Assembly: GCA_009760855.2 (NCBI GenBank)
Contig: WPIO01000138.1
Location: 620,001-684,000 of the forward strand
Source: Cristatella mucedo
Taxonomy: Eukaryota; Bryozoa; Phylactolaemata; Cristatellidae
DNA length: 64,000 nt
Reading direction: 5' to 3'
Shown here: piece by piece, positions 23,542 to 35,875 of the stretch
How the letters are laid out: each line of letters starts with the position of its first letter
Numbering within the stretch: position 1 is the first letter of the stretch
Program-made: the position numbers and the translations under genes
Notes under the pieces: model-generated
What the model saw: the letters and a program-made list of their open reading frames with translations, nothing else
Databases searched by the model: none
What the model was told of the DNA's origin: nothing

Positions 23542-24174
23542 ATTACTACTTCTATCGACTCGATGCCGTTTAATAGATGCCGAACACTCAACTGCACGGC
23601 ACGGTATTTGCAAGGTGCCTTTGAAGGCTGATAACGTCAGCTTCCGCCAGAAGATGCTGGGTACGGTATAACTGTGCTATGACAAGATACTTATTAAATA
23701 GTATACCGATAGGGGGAGCAGGTATAAATATACTTAGATTCTGTTAGAGTACTTTACCTTTGAAGTTTTCTTTAGCCAGCCCTCAAAGCTTGGGTAAATC
23801 GGAAACGGCAATCTCTATCTGAAGCTGAGATCTACCGGCGTTCGGCGATTTTTCCCACGTCAGTGCAAGTCCACGTACTTGCAGAGCAACTTCAGCTGAA
23901 ATTAACTAGGCCTGCTCCAAGAAGCTCATCCGACAGCTTGTCTGTAAGATCAACTTCAGCCATGCAAGGAAAAAGACAGGCAGTTTTGGCTTCGGAGGGG
24001 TAGTGAAGAAATTTCTGATCGACGATGGTGATTGTGACTTTGTTTATACAGTCTCCATCCCTTCAATGATCTACCATCAGCTAAAACTCTATAAATAGTT
24101 TGTTTATAAGAAATATAAAAATATTTGCTATTAGAATCGCTTGCAATGTTTTGGCAAGGTGAAATCGCTTAACC

Positions 24175-24950
24175 TGAGAGTCGCAGTTGCCACGTCTCAC
24201 CACTTCTTGCAGATCTGCACTGGCTCCCAGTCAAGCAAGGCACCAATTTCAAGGTATTGTCACTCAATTTTAGGTCCCTTAATTTTTTTGCTTCAGACTA
24301 ACAGTCAGATCTAATCTCCACGAAACTGAGTATGGTGCCATGCACTACTCTCTTGCTTCCGACTATGCCCCATTCTTTCAAGTGGTCGTGAGGTGCTTCC
24401 ATTCTACTTCCATGCCACTCACTACCTCAACTGCTCTTCTGACTCTGCTATGCTTCACACTTTCTTTTTTATGCGTGAGATTAAGTCTATTGGCTACCGA
24501 ATGCATAATGAAAGCCGCTTAGGCTGAGAGTTGGCTATGCAAAACTCTCCTCTGTAACACCTATAAAGTCTTCGTGGCTTTGTAGAGCTGCAGAGGAAAC
24601 AAATTTAGTTCGCATGCTCCAAAAGCCTCTAGCTCACTCCCGACTTGCATCATGACATCTCCTGACTTGACCACATTATAAAAAACTAAACACGCATCTG
24701 TTTATCACAGTATTTAGTGCATCCCTCCCTGCAATTCGTTCTGTTTGTGCTTAGGCGTGCTGACACTATGGATGGTGCTACTAACCAAACTTTCACGCTA
24801 ACAACGTGCATTTCATCCCTAAACAATGCTAATTGTTCATTGAGCACACTACTACTAACTATTAGATCGTGCTTCCTTTGCAGAAAATTTAATGTGCTAA
24901 ACAGAGATTGATTTCTTTGAGGGCGCAATGTAAGATGTATTATTATTATT
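24175..24950 (+). mobile_element. LINE A relic inside unit copy 3, split by LINE B
   Basis: The C-terminal coding block starts at the AVATSHHFLQICTGSQ-like translation, is broken at about 24335, and resumes at about 24606 with the FSSHAPKASSSLPTC-like block and the 3' UTR ending in ATT repeats. It is equivalent to the relics at 6430 and 17925. Confidence 0.8.
24335..24605 (+). mobile_element. LINE B 3'-end insertion nested in LINE A
   Basis: The LINE B block runs from ggtcgtgaggtgcttccatt through the tctattggctaccgaatgca stretch to the gctgcagaggaaac end. It sits inside the LINE A coding region and is absent from the orthologous relics in copies 1 and 2. Confidence 0.75.
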
Positions 24951-27900
24951 ACAAGTTCGCAAGTATATGGACCCGAACGCAGTGAGTTGCTAAAGAATAC
25001 GTAGTTAGCTGCACAGAGGGCTGATGTTAATATATTTTACCTTGCCTTAGAAAATGGACTCTGAGACATCCACGTTCATATGAACCGCTTTTTGTAATTG
25101 CCTGAATTTGGTTTTTAAATAAAATATGTTGAAATCTTTCATTCCGAATGATTTCTAGATCTTTTACATTTTTCAAGGCAGTGCAAATTTTGTGACTTAT
25201 AGCTATTGAGGATGTGTGAGCTTTTTCTTTCTCCAGAGCCTGTATCATATGGAGAACAGGCGTTAGCTCTTAAACATGTTGCGGCAGCACGACTAGAGGC
25301 TGGTGTAATATGTGATTCCTCCTTCGTGTGCATATATGCCTGCTTTCGCTTTGGGCCCTGCTTGGCATGTTACCAACGATCTTTGGTAAAGCTTTCTTTG
25401 TAGCATCTGCAATGTGCCTAGAAGAAGATTCTGTTTTCTGATAATGCTATACATGTGTTATCAAAATTATTATTGTTGAGTCCGTTTGCAAGGACAGTTG
25501 TGGCTACCAAAAATGCTCATCATGTGTCCCTGACTAAGTCTTAGTGGTTTCTCTAGACGAGTCACGCTAGAATTATGATTCATGCCTGTTAAGCATGCAA
25601 ATAAAATTTTAATTTTTCCGTTTCAATTATAGCCGAAATCTGATAGTCTGCTACGCTCTTCCTCGTCTTACTTACTAACCCGATCTGTAGAAATTCAGGT
25701 GCATAATTTAACTTGGCTTACCTGAAAACGGCATGGTTAGCTAATATAAACATCGAGCAATATCTGGGAGCATCTGTGAACAGAAAACATTTGGTTAGCA
25801 AGGCATCAGCACGTTCCTCGAAGGTATAATTTAATTTTCTGTCAACCTGGTAGTTTCTATCTACTCTTTTCACACATAATAACATTCTCTCTGTGTATGA
25901 CCGATTGCCAAAGTTGAGGCGAGCATAGACGAGTGGCAAAAGAAATGCAGGTCGTCGATGCAAATGTAGCCGGAACTAAGGTGGGCATCAAGCCAAGGAA
26001 AAATCTTTGGGTGAATTGTAAGTAATACTCTGCCTAAATAATGCAACAATAGTGAGCTGCCTCTGAATTGTTTCTCATTACGAGAAACTAGTAGCTGCTA
26101 GTTACAAGTAGCTTAGTCGGTGGACATCTGTCTGCATGCATTCTTAACTGTCTCGTTCTGAAAGGAGACATATCCTTTGCGATTTTCGTATCCTAATTTG
26201 TGTGACCCATTAATAGCTCGTATAACATGTACTGGTTTTCTATATACTATTCTTGCACGTTGAAATATAGAGCCTCCACCGATAATGCCAATCCATTTCA
26301 TCAGCTAAAAAAGAATTACTTTTGAAAAGGATCATCTGGTATTGCAGCGTATTTCATTGCAAACCCTGCTCGGTGGATGGAGCTCGTGGCGTTAGAAGCA
26401 GCACAAGGCATAACGTCATGTACGGTCTGTTTAGCTTTAGGTTGGCAGCTGTCGCTCTGTAGTAATTTTAGGGTTTTATAAAGATCCCACTGAGTTTGTG
26501 TAGTCATTGAGAGTACGAGCTTGGGTCACTGGTGCTGTATAATGGGATTCCATCATTATTTTATCACACAGCAACAGGACGAAACAAAGACACAGAAAAG
26601 CCACACCCCTTGCTTGGAACAAACAGATCTGCCCAAACCCTCAGGGAAAAACCTATCTACTGACAGACAATGGCATTTTATGTTATGCTATATGAGAATT
26701 TTTAGAAGCCTGACACTCTGGAAACTGTTTTGTTTTTTAACGATCCAATCACCAATCTCTATTGGACCGACGGACAACACCCTGAATACAGCTACACATT
26801 TTCCAAGTGAAATTTGCACTTTTCAAAGAAGATATCCTTGCCGGGAACGTGTTGGCCATGCAGTATACAGCCGATGAAATTCACGCTAAATTCATTTGGA
26901 TTTGAAGGCCTTAGCATCTAACTGTGAGTAATGTCAGGATAAGATAACCAAGTTTTGAAAGGGCACGTGAAATACCTAGGAAATTAATAGCGAAACTCTC
27001 TTGAATGCCTTTGGAACGAGTTCCTACAAATATTTTGCCTTTAAGGTTCAACAGACCGACTGTAAGAAAGGTAACCTGTGACTTCAACATACTTGTTGAG
27101 TTTTTGTCGGGAGGATGGAATGTCGCTTTGGAGTTCAGCCCCCAGGCAATGCAGCAGACATCACTCGCACCGTGTGGTATGTAGCCAAACGTGATTACGA
27201 AAAGTCCAATTGGTGGAAACCACTGCACGTTCGAGCTTCATTCTATAACGAGTTCGTTATAGTTGCAAAAGAAGTGCAGCAGTGTCGAAATATTGGTCTA
27301 AACAGAGCGAACGCTGTCAGCCGCATGCAGTCGATAAATCTCACATGCTCGAGCTTGAAGCTCAGAACTGCAACTTTAAAAGATATACGATTGAAACAAG
27401 TCAACAAAGACCTGACATGCCAAAGGCTATGAGAAAGAGACGCCGAGTTGATGGGCGTTAGGGAGTAAAGGGTGGCTTAGAACACAAGAGTGACCCAGTC
27501 GTTTGAGGATGGGTAAGACATAGTCTCGGTCGACATAAGCCGATGGGACCACAATCTAGTTGCAATTGCAACACGATGGCTTTTTTGAGCTGCTGTAGAT
27601 GAAGCACAAAACCACCTGAGGCTATCTAGTGAGACGAAGCTTCAGCAGCACGTATACGCTTGAGCTGCTACCAGTGAAAGACATGTAGCTTGTCGCACGT
27701 ATGCATGCTGCCGATAAGTAGTAACTGTATGCCCGCATCGGTAAAAGCGGTAGGATGATTTTGCAATGGCATGATCTACGCCAGTCCAATAGAAGCCTAT
27801 CCGTGAAACGTAAATCGTACGTCCTAACACTCACTACCCGAGCAGCAGCTGCTGCTTCCACAAAGCAGTGCAATGCATGAGCAATCCACCGGTCCTTTAG

Positions 27901-28373
27901 AAGGACCTAGTCTGCAGCCCTTACGGCTTATGCCACGAGTAGTAGGATACTGCATCACACAATAATTCTTTGCTTTCCATTGATGCTATTGATAAAGGAC
28001 AGACGTGGTCTAGTCCTGAATAGTTGAGATACAGCCTTGAAGGATAACTTAGGCAGCAGAAAACTGTTAAAGGGCCTATTGAAGTAAGACACAGCATTCT
28101 GAGACTGAACCACGTCGTTAACGGCGTGACTTGCAGGACTACAGCCATCATAATAGAAGTGGCTATATTTCCAGCATCTATGAGGATGCCATAGAAGTGT
28201 CACCTACCATTTACAAGACTGCAGCAACGGTTTGCAAATTTTTTCTGGATTTGTGTCTTGTAATCTCTCAACTGGTTTTCTGCTGAATCTCTTGAAAGCT
28301 GTTGATATTATTCATCATTATACAAATACTTTTGGATTTAACAGCCCCTTTTTATAGTGGCAGAAGAGCCTTT

Positions 28374-28502
28374 ACGGCTATCACCAGCTCTTGCAGCTGC
28401 AATCAGGGATCGCCCACCGCACCATTCGAACCACGACTTCGGGACCGAGGTCGTGAAAAGCAGCAACCTTACCTAGTGTGCCATGATGGCTCGCCACTTA
28501 GC
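28374..28502 (-). mobile_element. SINE-2 (tRNA-derived), minus orientation, specific to unit copy 3
   Basis: Reverse complement of the SINE-2 copies at 47895 and 52872. It keeps the gatcgcccaccgca block, a degenerate box B (ccattcgaaccac on this strand) and the acgacttcgggaccgaggtc hairpin arm. The equivalent site in copy 2 (near 22105) is empty. Confidence 0.75.
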
Positions 28503-28639
28503 TGTTATTGAGAGAATATCACCTTACACAATTGGCATTACACTGTGATGGATTAAATGTCATCTCAGAAGCCCCGGTTTTGACAAGTAGTTCCATAGCC
28601 TTGAAAAACAATCAAGCTGAATGTATTTGATGACAGAGG

Positions 28640-28715
28640 TCATGGCTCGAGCCTCGCAGAATTTGTGGGTCACCTGAATAGCCCTTAGGTTTTCGTAGGT
28701 TAAGCTTAAAATGAA
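28640..28715 (+). mobile_element. Old SINE-1 relic, counterpart of 22190-22275
   Basis: A box-B-like atggctcgagcctcg is followed by gtgggtcacctgaatagcc. It resembles the SINE-1 tail but is decayed. Confidence 0.45.
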
Positions 28716-29439
28716 TAATATTGAGAAGGTTTCAGAGATTCAAATTCAATGGGCAATGGTCAAGTAGGGAGTATAATTAGTAATCTTTACTCAAAGAAGC
28801 TGCGTTTAATGCAAATACTTTAAAAACATACGCTGTATATCGCTTTTTACCGTGTAATCCCTAAGTGAATCTTTGAATTGTTTTAACGATTTACACCTCT
28901 GCTCTAGCTTTGATCCATCATTTACTCCCGTTTTTTTAAACTCCCTTAGGACCCTGGCCATACGAGTCGCACTAGAATAGCAGAAAATGCTTTCTTATTG
29001 AGTGATGGTAGAAGCAACTTGTCAGTTAAAATAAAAGCATGGAGTAGAATTAATTAGAATGCATAATCGTTATAAAGCACCCGGGTAGCAAATCTTTCAG
29101 GAGTGTAAGTACGACAGCTAGAAACACTTCCAACTTTTCACTAGGCGACAGCATCTTTTTCACAGTATAGCCTGCCTACTACTAGATAATAAATTCCGAA
29201 AACTTGGGTCTTGAAAAGAATACTACATCAAATTGATTTTTAAATTTTCTTCTAATCTTATCTTCCGAACTTTGTGATAACATTTTTACGGTATTTGCAG
29301 CCAAGCGCTAACAATTAGGGTTATACTAGGTAGCTAGGTGTGTAAATTGAAAGGTGGCAACTACCGGCCGTTGTAATCAAATCTCAAATTCTCAGAGGTT
29401 TATCGCAATTCGATTGAACATTTCAGAGACGGAGGTACT

Positions 29440-29780
29440 ATTCGCCGCCAGGGTTATATTAGATTTTATGAACACTAAGTCCCAGTGATATACAACTGAG
29501 CTTTATGAACATAAGTCAGGGCGACACGTGACACTGCTTTGAATACCCACCGTGTTGCAGAGCTTCTTAGGGTCATGGGTTTATCATATATGGAGCAAGC
29601 ATTTCAAAGATACGAGGGTTATTATTTGCCGCTAGGTAGGCTCATATAGATTCAATTTTTAAATACTAAGTTTGAGAGATTCACAACCCAGCTTAATTAA
29701 CATTCGGCTGGGAGACACAAGACAATGCTTGAATACCCAACGTTTGGCATAGCTACTTGGGACCACCCTGGCTATGCATA
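29440..29780. repeat. Local tandem duplication inside unit copy 3
   Basis: Two similar blocks, about 29440-29575 and 29600-29775. Each runs through a gctaggtaggctcatatag / ccgccagggttatattagat type start, aacactaag or aatactaag, a gacac motif, and ccaccgtgttgcagagcttctt versus ccaacgtttggcatagctac. Unit copy 1 has a single version (11340-11510). Confidence 0.55.
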
Positions 29781-31756
29781 AACCTTCATTTAGATAAACT
29801 TTTTTTAAGGAACCTGGAAACCGCAAGTGAATTTATAAAATTTTGAACGGTGATACGGAAGTGACGATGGGCACACAATAGCTAATTGGCAGGTTACTAA
29901 CCATTGGCTAAGCTACAGTCACTGCAGGCATGGCTGGTACGGTTATAAACTGTTAGCATTTAGACATCCGCTGGCATTTATTATCGTCTACATCACTACA
30001 GTCAGACAAGAAACAGATGCACTTTATAAATATCTTAGGGATCTTGGTTTCTATATGCGATTTCATTAGAACTTTAATTTTTCGAAGGAAATTCTTCAGC
30101 TGACAGCAAACGCTAGCAGTGCATATTGGTTGAAGAACAGGAACTACATTATAAATTGGGTTTATCAAAGTTGATAGTGTAAGGGCATGAAAATGGGTGT
30201 CCTAAAGTTTAAAGCTCGATAAAACAGGGTTAATCAAGCATATCATATACGTATGGTAGTGAAAGAGTCCAAAACAATCTCGTGGCCTTGATGGCGATCT
30301 ATACACTGATTTAATGCTTTCCAGGGAGCCGGTGGCTGTAGAATCACTTATTAGTGTAAGATAACTACATCTTTAAAGGTAGACAAGACGAGAATCCGAG
30401 TTTTACGCAATTTGAGATTGGGATTCGTTTTAAGCACCAAAACAGGGCACATCAGAAAACCACGGAAAACAGGAAAAACGTTCGAACGTGATAACTCGTT
30501 AATCATCGATTTCTGACTGCCCAAGTACTACAGTAAAATGTTTTACTCTACATTTCTCAGACGAGGCAGCTAAATAAATGCACTCATCCACTCACTCACT
30601 TTCTTCAGCTTTGCAAGCTTTGATTATGGCCAGAAATTTCTTCACTGGTGTGAGCAAACCAAGAAATTGAGATCTTCTAAGTTGAGGGTACACTATGCTG
30701 GCTCATACCTTTGAGACTGGTCTCTAAAGCATCGATCCTCAAACAGTTACAGAAAATTTATAAAATACATCGACCACATGCTTGGACTAAAACGGATAAA
30801 TCAATTCAAAAATTGTGATCTTACAACAATTGAGAAATTATTCCAGACTAAAGGAATAGTATGTAACGAGCCAAAGTATATAAATAGAAACAGCTGTTTA
30901 GATGGGTCTTGGAGCAAAATATGGATCATATTGAGTAACAAAAATAAGAAAAGTAACTGACATCTCTCAATAAGGTTGAAGTTTGTCCGTCTTAGCACTT
31001 TATTAGCCATGTTTATACCAACGAAAAGGGAATCCAAAGCATATTGGTGATAGCATTTTTCTAGATTAAACTTTTGGGTATTCGGATATTAGTAGAGTGT
31101 TTAGATCCTGATCAAGATTTTTATACAACATTTATTACCTACATCGACGCCTTATTTGTGGAATATTTAGCAATCGTACCATTTCGAAGCTTGCTCCAAT
31201 GAGGAGTTGGGCCACTAGCTGTTCCAATGCTTGCCATGTGAATGTAATCATCGAGATCACATTGATTTTAGAAATTTCACTCGATTTATGGTCAAACTAT
31301 TATTAATCAACCTGAAGACAGCAACCTTTAGACCACATACAATTTAAAAACCAAATAGTTACATCATAAAATGTATAATATAATAGTTAAGGTGCAGAAA
31401 TAAATGTGGCATAACACGAAATCTGTGGAAGTTTGATTTCAATGAATAAACTACCCGGTAGCCAGTGAAAAAATTTCAGAGTGAAATCTATAGTTAAAGG
31501 CACGAATAAAAAGAATGAAGAATAGCCTAGCTACGTGAGGTGGTAATCTGGCAGCTATTGCAGGTAGGGATTTCCTATTCGTTCTATTGACTTCTATTAG
31601 ATCAATTAGTTACTCACTAAATTTTGTCAACATGCTATCCGCTAATAGTTAAGGTTATGGCTGAGTATAATTCAAACTATTTTTGTGTACATAAACATTA
31701 TTGGAAAAATGATATTTCATTATTTAATTTATGAAGCAGCTTTTTCACACACCCGA

Positions 31757-31872
31757 GTTATCAGGTAATCAGCCTGGCCGAAGTCTTGGGCTCGAGCCTC
31801 ATGGCAGATGTAGAGCGCCTGTATAGTGATCAAGTTCTCTTAGGATGTTATACAAATGAAATAATATATAAG
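31757..31872 (+). mobile_element. SINE-1 copy
   Basis: Tail half of a SINE-1: a box-B-like tcttgggctcgagcctc, then tagagcgcctgtatagtgatc and aagttctcttaggatgttat, then acaaatgaaat. The 5' part of the tRNA-like head is decayed. Flanks 31000-31750 and 31873-32640 hold nothing I can identify. Confidence 0.65.
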
Positions 31873-32652
31873 CATTTATAATATGTGACTTTGGGTTCAG
31901 GCATGTATTTGACACTTTAGGAGCACTGTTGCAACTCAGTCTATATACGCAGTTGACTTAGAAGCTAGGCATACAATTTTGGAGTGATCTCATTTGTTAG
32001 AGACATCAAGAAAATAATGAAGAGTGGTGTAGTCCACTGTGGGGTAAATATCTGGAATTCATACGAAGACGTAAAACCTCTACCTTTATGACTACGTAAA
32101 TCTTGCAAGACGCTTGGATAGCACCACTAGAACAAGTCCACTAAAGCGACACGCAACAATTCGGCCGTCATAAACCCCGGTGTCTAACCGGCTATGACTA
32201 GCTGTCCCCTAATGAATGAGCAACTATTAGCGGCATACAAGAGCAGTATTTGCAGACTGACTACAACAGTTAACATTGAAATCTTGAATGACTTAAAAAG
32301 GCTCTAATCTGTAATATTTTAGTGTCTGGATACAAATAAAGCCATACAAATGTTTTGTTGGCTCTCGTTTTGAAGATATTTCAGATAGTTTATTTTCTAT
32401 GTTTCACATTTTAAATGTATCCAGTAGGACTGCAACAACATCCTAAATAAGCCTAAACTGATGTAATATTGCTTAAAATTACCTAATGCCATCATGCTAG
32501 AATCATCTTGAGCTCATTGCATCATTTTCTGATGCAATACAATAAAACTGCCGGGCGGCTGCTGCAGTTAGCTGACTCCATCAAGACCAGTCAGAAAGTT
32601 GAGCATTTAAAATATTTTAGATTTTGTACGAGACAGTCTCAGCTAGAATAAC

Positions 32653-32885
32653 ATGAAACCGTTATTACTTTATCCATTGAAGTACAATGCCGAACATTCA
32701 TGCCTCAAAGGTGCATTTATATCATGGACAATTTTTTGCCATATTTGTGGGGAAGTGACGCATGCCAACCGAAAGAAACGTATCATTTCTCAAGTGAAGA
32801 AGGCAGATCAACTGTACTTAGGGTGGGAGGTTGGTGACCAAGACCTGCCTTAGGCCCCCACATATATGCTGTGCTACATCTAAAA
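32653..32885 (+). pseudogene. DCYFC-family gene, N-terminal piece (broken)
   Basis: The translation includes FCHICGEVTHANRKK, then a QVKKADQLYLGWEVGDQDLP stretch, and reaches a TAG where the family as I recall it has a Trp in the DQDK-x-WAPH region. It continues, frameshifted, into a Cys-containing segment ending at about 32900, where a LINE A is inserted. The family is common in gene predictions from aphids and Hydra. It has paired Cys motifs (C-x-x-C here, DCYFC later) suggesting metal binding, and no assigned function that I know. It is dead: a stop, a frameshift and a 2.5-kb insertion. Confidence 0.55.
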
Positions 32886-32911
32886 TACAGCTTTCCCAGT
32901 AACTGTATAAT

Positions 32912-35392
32912 AATAATAATAATATTGCACTTGATAAAGCACCCTCAGAGAACTTAATCTCTTTCTAGGCGCTTTACATTTGCTGCAAAGTGATACGCAA
33001 TAGAATAGTAAGTAAAATCATGCTTGAAAAACAAACAAAATGAATAGCATGGTTAGGGGTTAAATGCACTGGGTCAGCATGCAAATGTGGTTAGTGGCAG
33101 CATGAACAGTGTCAGCACGCATAAGCACATCGAGGACGAATCACAAGGACCCACTAAATGCTGTCCTAAATAGGTGTGTTTTTAAGTTTCTTTTAAATGT
33201 GGTCAGGTCAGGGGATGTTCTGATGCAGGTCGGGAGGGAGTTCCAGGCTGTGGGAGCATACGAGCTAAATGCACGGTCTCCAAAGGATTTAAGGTTTGTA
33301 CGAGGTATTTCTAGACTGTTGGATTCCGAAAAGCGAGTGGTACGATGCTTTGCCTGATGGGGTAGTATATCTGACAGATAGGCTGGAGCCATAGAATAAA
33401 GAGACCTAAAAGTGAGCGATAAAACCTTGAAGTCAATCCGTTGCTTGACTGGTAACCAGTGCAGGTCGGCGAGAAGTGGAGTAATGTGGCAACTGCGACG
33501 CTCACGACAGACAAGCCTAGCTGTAGAGTTTTGCACCAGCTGCAATCGCCTGATCGCACATGCTGGTAGGCCAGTAAGCAGTGAGTTGCAGAAGTCGAGA
33601 CGAGATGTCACGAATGCATGGACCAACTTGGACGTGGTATCCTTATCTAAACAAGCCCTAATTTAAGCAATGTTATGAAGCTGAAAATAGGCTGATTTGA
33701 CTGTGGAGCTGATGTGGCCGTCTAACGAGAGGTCGCTATGGAATATGACACCTAGATTTCGAGCTGATGCAACTGGAGATATGCTGGCAGAGCCAATTTT
33801 GAAAGTCAGCCTTTCCAATTTCTGAATAACACTAGGTTTGCCCATAACTAGTAAGTTAGTTTTATCATCGTTTAGTTTTAGAAAATTTGCTGCCATCCAT
33901 GATCGGATGTCATCAATGCATGCAGCAAGTGAGTTGAGAGAATTTGAGGTGCTCGAAGGCTGGGAGGGATCAAAGCAAAGGTACAACTGAGTGTCATCCG
34001 CATATAAGTGAAAGCCTAGATTGTGCTTGGCAATCACATCAGCGAGAGGGAGAGTATAAACGGTGAAAAGGACCGGACCTAGCACAGAGCCCTGAGGTAC
34101 TCCATATTTTAGAGGTACTTCAGATGATCTTTGTCCATTCACGTCAATACTCTGGAGTCTCCCACTGAGATAGGACCGGAACCACTGCAGAGCAGTGCCA
34201 GTGATGCCCAGGCGAGATGAGAGGCGCTCTAGAAGTACTTTGTGATCGATGGTATCAAAAGCTGCCGAAAGATCGAGCAAAACAAGAAGAGACACTCTAC
34301 CCATGTCTGCATTCCTAAGTAGGTCGTTGTATACCCGAAGCAATGCTGACTCTGTGGAGTGATTAGCTCTAAAGCCAGACTGGAACTTACTAGCAAGGTG
34401 TGAGGTTTCGATATACGAGTTCAGCTGGTCTGCCACGACCCGTTCCAGTGTCTTTGATAGGAATGGTAGAAGGGAGACTGGGCGGTAGTTGCTTAAGTTC
34501 TCTTGGTCTAGTGTAGCTTTCTTGAGAAGTGGCCTGACTACAGCTTTTTTGAAAGGTGCTGGGACCTGACCTGAGGCTAATGTCATATTAATGATGTTGG
34601 TTATGCATGGCAGCAGCAGATCAATGCAACGTAGGAGCAGGACAGTGGGAATAGGGTCCAGTGGACTTGTTGTCTTCTTTGATTGAGATACGAGCTTTAG
34701 GACTACATCACTGGTGACCTGTTTAAATGCAGACATTGAGGCGCAGCCAGGAACCGAGGAACAGCATTCTAGTGGGAAGGTTGTCATCGCAGGGATGGAT
34801 TCCCTGATTTTGTCTATCTTCTGCACAAAGAATCGAGAGAAGCGATCGGCTAGATCATCACAAGGATCATCTGGTAAGGAGCTAACCTGGGAACGGTTGA
34901 GGAGATGGTTTATTGTCGACATCAGCATTTTTGGATTGTGCATCTGTGATTCAACAATGTTTCTATAGAAGCTAGACTTAGCCTTTGCTAGGATCGATTG
35001 GTACGACCTACAGTAGTCTTCATATGCCTGTCGATGGACAGTTAGTCCGGATCTTTTGTATGCCTTTTCAAGCTTTCATTTAGTAGACTTGGCTAGTTTA
35101 ATGTCTGTGGTAAACCATAGGCCGTCTGGGCGGGGGCGCACAGTGCGCTTTGTCAAAGGTGCAAACTCGTCGAGCGTGTCAGCTAGTGTCGCGTTGTAGC
35201 AATCTACCAGTGATGACAGATCGGAAGGAGGACTGAGCAGCAAAGGTGAAGCAGATATGCTCGCACGGACAGCATCGATGTCAAGGGTCTTGAGGTTTCG
35301 CGATTCACAGGTTATTTTAGAGGAGAATGTGGGCACACACTGTAGATTGAATGAGATCTGCATGTGGTCAGATAAGCAGGATTTGGTGATAA
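32912..35392 (-). mobile_element. LINE A, longest copy: endonuclease tail, reverse transcriptase and 3' UTR (5'-truncated)
   Basis: This is the reference copy of the family. On the minus strand a single frame runs from about 35392 to 33141 with only two in-frame stops, at about 35073 (TGA) and 33664 (TAA). It encodes the end of the endonuclease domain, then a reverse transcriptase with the motifs [42 protein letters not shown] and YADDTQLYL (YADD at about 33993-34004), then a C-terminal block of [20 protein letters not shown] type. A 3' UTR and TAAT repeats end it at about 32912. The motif set is that of the CR1/L2 group of non-LTR elements. It sits inside the DCYFC gene, whose reading resumes at 35393. 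With two stops and no 5' end it cannot be active, but it is much younger than the other copies. Confidence 0.92.
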
Positions 35393-35815
35393 ATGGCAAA
35401 AGCCCACCAATGCCGTTTGCAGTCCCAATGGTTTGGAGAGAGCCTCGCAACCACATATCAGATGTAAAGGATTGTTACTTTTGCTTAGTTCCTCCTCTTT
35501 ACGGAGTAATAGCTAAGCAAACTAAGCCAGCAACAGTCTACCTAAACATCGTGTATGTATTGACATCAGTTTCACATAGTGAGGAACTTCCTATTTCAGA
35601 GCCTCCAGCAGAATATTCTCTTGATTCATGTAATGAGGACAAGCGTGCACCTACCTGTTCTTCTCCTGGTACTTCATGATGCTGTGATTTTGATTTCCGT
35701 TGTGGTGCATCATCAAACCCATACACAATATCACAGAAGAACTAAATGACCTGTTTCCTGATTTGGACTTATTCAAGAACAAGGCAGAGTTGCTAAGATC
35801 AAGACTCTAACAATC
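35393..35815 (+). pseudogene. DCYFC-family gene, C-terminal piece (broken)
   Basis: This is the continuation of the piece at 32653-32885 beyond the LINE. Translations show MPFAVPMVWREPRNH, then KDCYFC, then HSEELPISEPP, a stop, and after a frame change TEELNDLFPDLDL with KNKAELLRSRL, which is the family's usual order as I remember it. Two or more frame interruptions make it non-functional. The direct fit of both halves at the LINE boundary is good evidence that the LINE landed in this gene. Confidence 0.6.
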
Positions 35816-35875
35816 TAAACTTCTCGTTGATGATGTCACAATTACTTTGTATTTCGAAGCGTACGGCGTGCTAAG

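Larger units (their letters stand above)
22970..30970. repeat. ~6-kb repeat unit, copy 3 (enlarged by insertions)
   Basis: It follows copy 2 head to tail. It has been enlarged by a solo LTR (23061-23541), a LINE B nested in its LINE A relic, and a SINE-2. It extends past copy 2's end into sequence matching copy 1 (29340-30970 with 11245-12650). A local duplication of about 160 bp lies at 29440-29780. Confidence 0.7.

Noticed and set aside
23013-23597. 194-codon minus-strand frame
   Set aside because: It coincides almost exactly with the solo LTR (23061-23541) and arises from its internal GC-rich duplications.
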